A DNA stretch of 64,000 nt, taken from assembly GCF_000799465.1 (NCBI RefSeq), contig NZ_JUGU01000001.1:2686501-2750500 (forward strand), written 5' to 3'. Shown one piece after another: positions 58,401-64,000 of this stretch. The DNA comes from Psychroserpens sp. Hel_I_66. Its GTDB lineage: Bacteria; Bacteroidota; Bacteroidia; Flavobacteriales; Flavobacteriaceae. Under the pieces are notes generated by a model. That model was not told the DNA's origin. It saw only the letters and a program-made list of their open reading frames with translations, and searched no databases. Each line of letters starts with the position of its first letter. Positions within the stretch are counted from its first letter, which is position 1. Made by a program: the position numbers and the translations under genes.

Positions 58401-60029
58401 TGTTGATGTCGTAGTTCCAGGACCTGTTGGTTCTCCTGATCCCGCTGGCACGACAACGTATTCCCAAGAAGTTTCACCATTATTTGGTGTCCAACTTATA
58501 TCTGCAGTTGTGCCTGTAATATTAGCTACAACTAATGAACTTGGTGGAATACAAAAATCACCACAAGATTCTACTCTTATAAAATCAACAGCTATATCTC
58601 CTTCAAAACCAGTTCCAGCTCCACCATAACTAAATTCTAAATATATAACCTGACCTAAATAAGCATCTAAATTAACTCCAACCGGAACCCATGCTTCATC
58701 ATCTGATAATTGCAGGTCACCTACCCAAGAAAACACATTTGTAAATGGACCCGTAGCATCGTTAGAAATTCCTACATTTAAAGTTCCCATATCCTCACCA
58801 AAGGCATGGAAAAAGAATGATAATTCTGCTCCATCTATAGCTGATGTTAAATCGATGCCAGGACTTATTGCAGATGCTATTGCAGTTGCGCTGCCAGATG
58901 CCTCATATTCTAGATGAGATCCTGAACCACCATCAAATGCGTTAGCTGGACCCGTACCAAAGGAATTAGCGCCAGCTGCAGTTATATCCCAATTTCCATC
59001 AGTACCGTCAAATCCAGTTCCTGTCCAACCTGCTGGAGGATCTTGGTCAAAATTTTCAGTAAAAATAAAAGATGAAGATCCTGTAGCACAAGTTACACCT
59101 ACTGGAGGTGGTGGTGGTACATTTAATGTTGAAAAGTTTAGTGGACCTACCCAATTACTAAAGCCATCTGCTCCACAATTAGATCTTATGTAAACTTCGT
59201 AAGCTGTACTAGGAGTTAATGGCGTTGCATTGTATGGGTCATTAACATTTGTGACATCACCTGCTCCTGTTGGCACTCCTGTACCTGCAGTTTGAACCGC
59301 AATTTCCCAAGTGTCTTCTGCTCCTCCTGCTACCCAATTAATTTCTGCTGAATTTTCAGTTATGGTTCCTAAAGTTAAACCTGATGGCTCTGGACAAGTT
59401 ACATTAAAGATTGAAACTGTATCAAAAGCAACACCTTCATCTTGTATGGATGTATCAGACCCAAACGCAATTCTTAAAATCACATTTGATTCTCCGCCTA
59501 AACCATTTAAAGCGTGTCTAGCAATTACCCATCCGCCAGATCCTGTCGTACCTCTTCCTGTCCATCCTTCTTGTTGACCTCCAGGGTTTCCTGCAATAGT
59601 ATCGTCATTATACCAGTTATTTGGATCTTCATCTGCTCCAACGTTTTGCCAAGAAGCGCCTCCGTCTATTGAAGATTGTAAGACCATACCGTCCCAGCTG
59701 AACTCTGAATTCCACCAAACACTTAATTCTATGGATGGTGCAGTTAGTGAAGAAAAATCAAACACAGGACTTGTAACTATACCATTTTCACTGGCACTAT
59801 ATGGTCCTGTTAGGTTTGTTACCCAAGCGTTCACGCCTGAGTCTGCTGAATTTATTATAGCTGCTGCTGGTGTTCCTAATGCCCAACTTCCTGGATTTGC
59901 TGCATCGACAGTCCAACCTCCATCACCAGATTCAAAATCTTCGGCATAAGGATAAGTTGTAATTTGTGCTTCTGCACAGTGAATAAGAATTAAGAAAAGG
60001 AATGAAAACGAGAGTAAAAATTTTTTCAT
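55425..60029 (-). CDS. Giant T9SS type-B surface protein with FN3, choice-of-anchor and Ig-like domains
   Basis: A 1534-residue secreted protein with a signal peptide (SFSFLFLILIHCAEAQ), a jellyroll (about 25-210), FN3 (about 215-300), a second choice-of-anchor jellyroll (about 320-490), FN3 (about 495-580), a Cys-rich cassette near-duplicated in the 46859-52405 protein (about 585-920), then Ig-like modules with dedicated PKD-like repeats, and a type-B sorting domain (CVIPQGISPNGDGMNDTFDL, about 1450). It is the likely cargo of the PorP/SprF and PorE-like genes that follow, and probably an adhesin. It heads the minus-strand cluster. Confidence 0.92.
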   Translation of the reverse strand: MKKFLLSFSFLFLILIHCAEAQITTYPYAEDFESGDGGWTVDAANPGSWALGTPAAAIINSADSGVNAWVTNLTGPYSASENGIVTSPVFDFSSLTAPSIELSVWWNSEFSWDGMVLQSSIDGGASWQNVGADEDPNNWYNDDTIAGNPGGQQEGWTGRGTTGSGGWVIARHALNGLGGESNVILRIAFGSDTSIQDEGVAFDTVSIFNVTCPEPSGLTLGTITENSAEINWVAGGAEDTWEIAVQTAGTGVPTGAGDVTNVNDPYNATPLTPSTAYEVYIRSNCGADGFSNWVGPLNFSTLNVPPPPPVGVTCATGSSSFIFTENFDQDPPAGWTGTGFDGTDGNWDITAAGANSFGTGPANAFDGGSGSHLEYEASGSATAIASAISPGIDLTSAIDGAELSFFFHAFGEDMGTLNVGISNDATGPFTNVFSWVGDLQLSDDEAWVPVGVNLDAYLGQVIYLEFSYGGAGTGFEGDIAVDFIRVESCGDFCIPPSSLVVANITGTTADISWTPNNGETSWEYVVVPAGSGEPTGPGTTTSTPSASISGLDFETEYEVWVRADCGTSFSIWSGPTNFTTTIQTNFDVDCAAGPTNSFICYGNNDSEIFTYTSSDGSPLNLTINTGEIEGAPFDFLLVTDGNGTVLYNDEGDDGLLDGLTFQSITDTITIQITSDTSVSCEAGSFCCSDGIDYTVSCATCINPTATYQVVDDCDAGDQFLINVNVTSLGDATSLTISNNINGDTTPVTAIGTYQIGPFPFLVDVVVTVSNDQDVNCVINSSPIQLLACPPENDNPCDATVAVVNGDQSCDLVTPGSLIEATDSGVPSGSCTGNPNDDVWFQFTALNEVQLISVINISGGGFNTDHALYEGDCDNLVEIECTDGVASVTPALVVGNTYYVRVFSGGINPETTTFDLCIKEAPTNIICENAENFCAEPGGALTTSNIIGIPDPTDIACLSSAPNPTWSIIQIGDPGLIEIEISQVDEDGNGLDVDFVLWGPFDDLEGACDGLDLGCPDPAACPNNTTSPDFYPFGNIVDCSYSFVSVENLTIDDAQTGEIYLLLVTNFSDDPGTISISQTNDGGETDGDITAEIEVDLGEDQNFCGFPDFELNADSPFADTYEWYEDGFIIEGETGPTITVSTSSTYTVIAYDEQCDSQAQDSVTVNFGMEPTANLVDDIITCDDISADEVEDFDLEIQTPGVLGAQLATDFNVTYHLTLADAQADTGALTSPYTNISNPQTIFVRIEDADAEFCFATTSFDLIISGPTPTATSVPIEECDDDTDGITLFDLAAHDDNILNGQSSTDFTVSYYETEADAEAGTGAIDTSVLYSSTSQTIYARVESNVAFDCYATTPFELIVKPLPSTSFTTDFEYEVCPDATVEILITATANNYNESDVTINWYQDGGLIAGENSLTLPVLEAGLYEIEVTFNDGTQCSSITAQNVIELENCVIPQGISPNGDGMNDTFDLSSYDVSKLEIFNRNGTLVYSKANYTNEWYGQTNDGDELPVGTYFYTMEYEDGKQRSAWVYIQRLK
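57270..58560 (-). repeat. FN3 + Cys-rich cassette shared with the neighbouring adhesin gene (copy 1)
   Basis: Encodes the FN3 domain and Cys-rich cassette (TTIQTNFDVDC to TTFDLCIKEAP) whose protein sequence is closely similar to that encoded at 48950-50230. Boundaries are approximate. Confidence 0.8.
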
Positions 60030-60236
60030 ATGTGTAAATACTATTTAATCAATTGATAATTAATATCTTAAAATTCTCCTTTAAAGCACAAATAACAAGC
60101 TTCAATGTGTAGGTGTTTTTAAGAAAGCATGTATAATTAACCGAAGATAAAAAAATTGATAGTTAACAGACTATTAACATTAGTATAATAGATAAAAAGC
60201 AAGAATTACCGACAAAAAGAAAAAAATTTTAAGAGC

Positions 60237-61202
60237 TTAGATTTCGTTCCATATTAATTGTATATAAACTGGGAAATGATCACTATATCCTCCCTTATAT
60301 TTATTACCAACATAAGTTCTAAATGGTTGTCCCTTGAACTTACCTTTATATTGTGTCAAGAATTTTTCATCAAAGATGTTTGCCTCGTCAAACTTAAGTT
60401 TGTTATATCCTGTTTCAAAAAAGTTATTTGAAAACAAAATTTGATCAAAAAGATTCCATTTGAAATTATGGTTTACGCTGCCTCTGCTGTAAGACAGCAT
60501 AGTTTCCATAGGGTTAAAAAGCTCAGCATTATTTGAAAGATATTTCACACTCTCATTTCCTGGGTTATCATTAAAATCTCCCATCACAATAATTTTAGCG
60601 TTTTGATTTTCTGTTCTAATTTCATTCACAATCTCTACTACTTTTTGAGATGCTTTTAATCGCTTATGCAAAGATTCTAATTCTCCTTCTCTTCTTGAAG
60701 GCCAATGATTTATTATGACATGTATTTTTTCAGTATGAAGTTTACCAGAAACCAAGAGAATATCTCTTGTATAATCCTGTTTACCTATATGATCCTTTAG
60801 AAAAACAGCATATGTTTTAGATTGTTCAACTGTAAATCTTGTCTTGTCGTAAATCATCGCAACGTCAATCCCTCTCTCATCTTGAGAATTATAATGAACA
60901 AAACCATAGTTAAATGACTCTAAATCTTTACTTTGGATTAAATCTTGAATAACGTTTTTATTCTCAATTTCTGCTAAACCAACTATTACGGGTGGTTTTT
61001 GGGTGTTGTCATATCCTATTTTTGAAATAACCTCACCTAATTTAAAGAGTTTTCGATCATATCTTTTTTTGGTCCACCGCTTTGAAGAGCCAGGCAAAAA
61101 ATCGGTATCATATGTTTTGGCATCATTATTTATATCGAAAAGATTTTCGAGGTTGTAGAAAGCTATTGTGTGGGATGTTGTTTTTATTTCTGAAGAATTC
61201 AC
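60237..61202 (-). CDS. Endonuclease/exonuclease/phosphatase (EEP) family protein without signal peptide
   Basis: A 321-residue protein closely related to EEP 40779-41849. Active-site elements are intact: AFYNLENLFD, the metal-binding Glu in GLAEIENK, INHWPSRREGE, GDFNDNP and SDHFPVYIQ. No signal peptide precedes them: the fold begins about residue 11, so it is probably cytoplasmic. Translation starts at a GTG (61202), since no earlier in-frame ATG keeps the reading frame. A perfect -7 box ends only 4 bp before the start, so the mRNA may be leaderless. It likely acts on nucleic acids or phosphate esters inside the cell. Confidence 0.82.
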   Translation of the reverse strand: MNSSEIKTTSHTIAFYNLENLFDINNDAKTYDTDFLPGSSKRWTKKRYDRKLFKLGEVISKIGYDNTQKPPVIVGLAEIENKNVIQDLIQSKDLESFNYGFVHYNSQDERGIDVAMIYDKTRFTVEQSKTYAVFLKDHIGKQDYTRDILLVSGKLHTEKIHVIINHWPSRREGELESLHKRLKASQKVVEIVNEIRTENQNAKIIVMGDFNDNPGNESVKYLSNNAELFNPMETMLSYSRGSVNHNFKWNLFDQILFSNNFFETGYNKLKFDEANIFDEKFLTQYKGKFKGQPFRTYVGNKYKGGYSDHFPVYIQLIWNEI

Positions 61203-61206
61203 GTAA

Positions 61207-61214
61207 CAAATTTA
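61207..61214 (-). promoter_or_regulatory. Promoter -7 box of the second EEP gene
   Basis: TAAATTTG on the minus strand, perfect TAnnTTTG, ending 5 bp before the GTG start at 61202. Confidence 0.45.
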
Positions 61215-61250
61215 GGTTTTAAAATACAATAGACATACATTCCAATTACG

Positions 61251-61258
61251 TAACTTTG
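61251..61258 (+). promoter_or_regulatory. Promoter -7 box of hflX
   Basis: TAACTTTG, a perfect TAnnTTTG match 16 bp upstream of the hflX ATG, divergent from the EEP promoter. Confidence 0.55.
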
Positions 61259-61274
61259 TATTTTACTAAAATTT

Positions 61275-62486
61275 ATGATTGAAAAAAAAGATATAGAGCT
61301 TGAAAAAACTGTACTCATTGGTGTTATTACCAAAGATCAAGATGAAGAAAAATCTAAAGAGTATCTAGACGAGCTAGAGTTTTTGACTTACACTGCTGGA
61401 GGAGAGGTATTAAAACGATACACTCAAAAGATGGATATGCCAAACCCTAAAACATTTATTGGGTCTGGTAAAATGAAGGAAGTCCAAGAATTTATTGAAA
61501 ACAATAATGTTGGAACCGCAATTTTTGATGATGAACTTTCTGCTGCACAAGAACGAAATATAAGTAAGATATTAGGTTGTAAAGTTCTAGATAGAACTAA
61601 TCTTATTCTTGATATTTTTGCTCAGCGTGCAACTACAAGTTATGCCAGAACACAGGTTGAATTGGCCCAATGCGAATATCTGCTCCCAAGGTTAAAAGGA
61701 ATGTGGACTCACCTAGAAAGACAAAAAGGTGGTATTGGAATGCGTGGTCCTGGTGAAACCGAAATTGAAACAGATAGACGTATCGTTAGAGATAAAATTG
61801 CATTGCTAAAGGAAAAAATCAAGACCATAGATAAGCAAATGGCTGTGCAACGCGGTAATCGCGGAAAAATGGTTAGAGTTGCTTTAGTTGGATATACAAA
61901 CGTGGGCAAATCCACTTTAATGAATGTGATTAGTAAAAGCGATGTTTTTGCGGAAAATAAATTATTTGCAACGCTAGATACTACGGTAAGAAAAGTAGTG
62001 ATACAAAACCTTCCTTTTTTATTGACAGATACCGTTGGATTTATTAGAAAATTGCCGACTCAATTGGTAGAATCCTTTAAAAGTACTTTGGACGAAGTTA
62101 GGGAAGCCGATTTATTACTGCACGTCGTAGATATCTCACATCCTAATTTTGAGGAGCATATAGAATCTGTAAACAAAATTCTTGGTGAGATCGATAGCTC
62201 AGATAAGCCAACAATAATGGTATTTAATAAAATTGATGCTTATGAGGCTGAGCCCCTTGATGATGATGATTTGATCACAGAACGAACCTCGCAACATTAT
62301 ACTTTAGAAGAATGGAGAAAAACTTGGATGAATCGGGTTGGAAAAAATGCACTGTTCATCTCAGCATTGAACAAAAAGAATATCGATACATTTAAAAAAC
62401 GTGTTTATGACGAAGTGAGAGAGATCCATGTCACTCGTTTCCCATATAATCACTTTTTGTACCCAGATTACAATGAAGAGGAGTAA
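61275..62486 (+). CDS. hflX: Ribosome-associated GTPase HflX
   Basis: A 403-residue cytoplasmic GTPase that splits or rescues stalled ribosomes. The N-terminal HflX domain contains FIGSGKMKEVQ, and a linker helix carries the family hallmark GGIGMRGPGETEIETDRR (about residues 153-170). The GTPase domain has the P-loop GYTNVGKST (about 205-213), DTVGF (about 251) and NKID (about 317). A -7 box lies 16 bp upstream; a hairpin terminator follows at 62512-62541. A TTCCGAAG octamer directly follows the stop. Confidence 0.96.
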   Translation: MIEKKDIELEKTVLIGVITKDQDEEKSKEYLDELEFLTYTAGGEVLKRYTQKMDMPNPKTFIGSGKMKEVQEFIENNNVGTAIFDDELSAAQERNISKILGCKVLDRTNLILDIFAQRATTSYARTQVELAQCEYLLPRLKGMWTHLERQKGGIGMRGPGETEIETDRRIVRDKIALLKEKIKTIDKQMAVQRGNRGKMVRVALVGYTNVGKSTLMNVISKSDVFAENKLFATLDTTVRKVVIQNLPFLLTDTVGFIRKLPTQLVESFKSTLDEVREADLLLHVVDISHPNFEEHIESVNKILGEIDSSDKPTIMVFNKIDAYEAEPLDDDDLITERTSQHYTLEEWRKTWMNRVGKNALFISALNKKNIDTFKKRVYDEVREIHVTRFPYNHFLYPDYNEEE

Positions 62487-62511
62487 TTTCCGAAGAAAAA
62501 TAAAAAATAAA

Positions 62512-62541
62512 AAAAGCATCTTGAAATCATCAAGATGCTTT
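62512..62541. terminator. Bidirectional terminator between hflX and DUF3078
   Basis: AGCATCTTGA, loop AATCA, TCAAGATGCT, flanked by A and T runs, serving the two convergent genes. Confidence 0.9.
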
Positions 62542-62564
62542 TCTTTTTAAAGTCATAAATAGGT

Positions 62565-63506
62565 TTAGAACTTATAAGTCAAACCTAAAGTGTAATATGT
62601 TTGTAATTCATTATCAACAGTATCAAATGTTGGCGTTTCTCCCATAAAATCTGCTGGCAATTGACCCAATGCATAACTTAAAGCTTCTTGTTTGTTACTT
62701 CTTAATGCAAAATCGAAACCTACACCAATTCTTTTCCATAGCGTATAGCTGAAAGAGTTTGTCCAAGTTGCATTCGATAAATCACCACTCTTGTAACTTT
62801 GAAACATAGATAGGTTGGATTTAAAACCAATCTTACCAATTTGGCGTGTATAATCGGCAACGATTTTAGCACCTAAAGAAGATTCAAAAATATTGTCATT
62901 ATCTGCAAATACAAAGTTGTAGTTTAACGGGTGAACTACTACTATTAAGTTGTCGATAGGCGTCCAAGTCCCACCAATACCAACATCTAAATATCCAGGA
63001 TCGTTAAAGTTATCTAAGAGTGTTGTTCTGTATTCCACTAAACCAGAAGCTGCTAGTTTTTCGCTTAATTTTCTTCCGTATAAAGAAGAAATGTTAAAAA
63101 CGTCTGTAGTTGGTTCAAAACCATCTGAATCTAAATCTGTATCCTTATTATCTAATTTTACCCAACTTAAATTTGTATTTAATGAGTTTCTCCAAAAGAA
63201 TTTATCTTCAATTAAGTTTGCGTAACCATTTATAGTTAAACCAATATTTCCAGATGAGTTATTAGGCACACCTTGAGAATACCAGTTGTTAAAGTTTGAC
63301 AAACTACCTCCAATAACTCCAAAAGCGCCTACTCTCCATCCTGGAAGCGCGTCAATTTGAGCTTGCAATTCGTTAGCCTCAGCTTGCGCTGCATCTGCAA
63401 TTGCTTGTTTTTCCTTTTTCTGGGCCTGCAATTCTTCCTTTGTTTGGGAAAAACCGAATGCTATTGATAAAAGCAAAAATGCAGTTAAACATATGTTCTT
63501 ATTCAT
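62565..63506 (-). CDS. DUF3078 outer-membrane protein
   Basis: A 313-residue protein with a signal peptide (LTAFLLLSIAFGFSQ), a short coiled-coil of Ala, Gln and Lys (about 25-50) and a beta-barrel-like body (FGVIGGSLSNFNNWYSQGVP; AASGLVEYRTTLLDNFNDPG) ending in an aromatic strand TYYTLGLTYKF. This is the DUF3078 family, common in Flavobacteriaceae next to DUF2480, as here. Function is unknown. Confidence 0.88.
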   Translation of the reverse strand: MNKNICLTAFLLLSIAFGFSQTKEELQAQKKEKQAIADAAQAEANELQAQIDALPGWRVGAFGVIGGSLSNFNNWYSQGVPNNSSGNIGLTINGYANLIEDKFFWRNSLNTNLSWVKLDNKDTDLDSDGFEPTTDVFNISSLYGRKLSEKLAASGLVEYRTTLLDNFNDPGYLDVGIGGTWTPIDNLIVVVHPLNYNFVFADNDNIFESSLGAKIVADYTRQIGKIGFKSNLSMFQSYKSGDLSNATWTNSFSYTLWKRIGVGFDFALRSNKQEALSYALGQLPADFMGETPTFDTVDNELQTYYTLGLTYKF

Positions 63507-63541
63507 AATTTTAATTATTTCGGGTTTATTAATTAATCGTG

Positions 63542-63549
63542 CAAATATA
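63542..63549 (-). promoter_or_regulatory. Promoter -7 box of the DUF3078 gene
   Basis: TATATTTG on the minus strand, a perfect TAnnTTTG match 35 bp upstream of the start. Confidence 0.5.
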
Positions 63550-63656
63550 ATTCATTCATTTTTTCAAGACTAAAAATTTAAAATAAAATGTATGCTTTAT
63601 AGAGCCTCACAAAAAAGTAAGACACACATTCTCTAAAAAGTCACACGTAAAATTTT

Positions 63657-64000
63657 TTATTTTCTTTTGAATAACGGAACCGAAGAACAGGCCTCACCAT
63701 ACATTATTGATTTGGCAACAGGCTTTAACTTGCTTGATAACATAATATAAGCATTTGAAGGCACTGGTTTGTGCGCGCAGCCTTTGATGATTAACGGTTT
63801 ATCTTGATAAGGCTCAACATCTAGATTATTTATAATATCTTGATAAATTGAAGCTTCTAGAGCTTCTAAGTCTCCAATATTAACTTTTTTAGCAAATGGC
63901 TGTAGTTCTATAGTCAACAACATATAAGCCCAAGCAGGAATTATGGCATCTGAAGAGCACGTTAAGGCTACGAATTGATTATTATGTTGAGACCAATCAT
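63657..64000 (-). CDS. DUF2480-family protein, N-terminus beyond the window
   Basis: The frame stays open from the stop at 63657 to the window end, adding DWSQHNNQFVALTCSSDAII and PAWAYMLL upstream of the internal Met at 63923. The C-terminal motif (AKKVNIGDLEALEASIYQDI, ... KGCAHKPVPSNAYIM, ... CSSVPLFKRK) is the DUF2480 family. About 114 residues are visible of a protein usually near 170. Function is unknown; it is often next to DUF3078. Confidence 0.85.
   Translation of the reverse strand, partial: DWSQHNNQFVALTCSSDAIIPAWAYMLLTIELQPFAKKVNIGDLEALEASIYQDIINNLDVEPYQDKPLIIKGCAHKPVPSNAYIMLSSKLKPVAKSIMYGEACSSVPLFKRK

Overview
This window is chromosomal DNA of a member of the Bacteroidota, almost certainly a marine-type Flavobacteriaceae. 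The evidence is low GC, gliding/T9SS type-B C-terminal sorting domains, PorP/SprF and PorE-like proteins, BatA-BatE aerotolerance genes, DUF2480/DUF3078/DUF4382/DUF5689 proteins, and repeated matches to the Bacteroidota promoter -7 box TAnnTTTG. No rRNA, tRNA, CRISPR array, prophage or intact insertion sequence was seen.

Layout. 1-1267: the end of an RND-efflux operon (GbsR/MarR-type repressor, then a periplasmic adaptor lipoprotein cut by the window edge) with a perfect palindromic operator. 1432-3634: pheS, a small conserved gene and cvpA. 3647-8988: two successive SulP transporter + beta-carbonic anhydrase modules, the second preceded by a small exported protein gene. 9047-19042: a long minus-strand aerotolerance operon (moxR, DUF58, BatD-like membrane protein, batA, batB, batC, a short BatD paralogue, batD, batE) whose intergenic gaps hold tandem repeats and a 27-bp-arm inverted repeat. 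19226-20681: two DUF4382 lipoproteins. 20774-24382: aldo/keto reductase, SDR, phosphodiester glycosidase-like protein and an AlbA_2 (Schlafen-type) protein. 24383-24873: the only gene-free stretch over 300 bp; it holds two similar units, each with promoter, conserved 5' end and terminator hairpin, read here as twin small-RNA genes. 24874-29103: outer-membrane barrel, lipoprotein, ALDH7-type dehydrogenase and isoaspartyl peptidase. 29316-40229: alpha-2-macroglobulin lipoprotein and PBP1C, a classic pair, here separated by a small ABM-domain gene and a divergent T9SS repeat protein. 40283-46783: small membrane protein, exported EEP nuclease, TonB receptor, DUF5689 lipoprotein, small membrane protein. 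46859-60029: two giant T9SS type-B surface proteins flanking PorE-like and PorP/SprF genes. 60237-64000: second EEP protein, hflX, DUF3078 and partial DUF2480.

The genes describe an aerobic envelope-centred lifestyle: bicarbonate/CO2 handling, envelope stress and aerotolerance, cell-wall synthesis coupled to protease trapping, T9SS-secreted adhesins, and probable scavenging of nucleic-acid or phosphate-containing substrates.

The most interesting signals are the twin small-RNA units at 24443-24551 and 24678-24779, which have identical promoter spacing, an identical 17-nt start and independently varied terminator hairpins; and an octamer, TTCCGAAG, counted by eye at least 27 times on the two strands, far above what base composition predicts.
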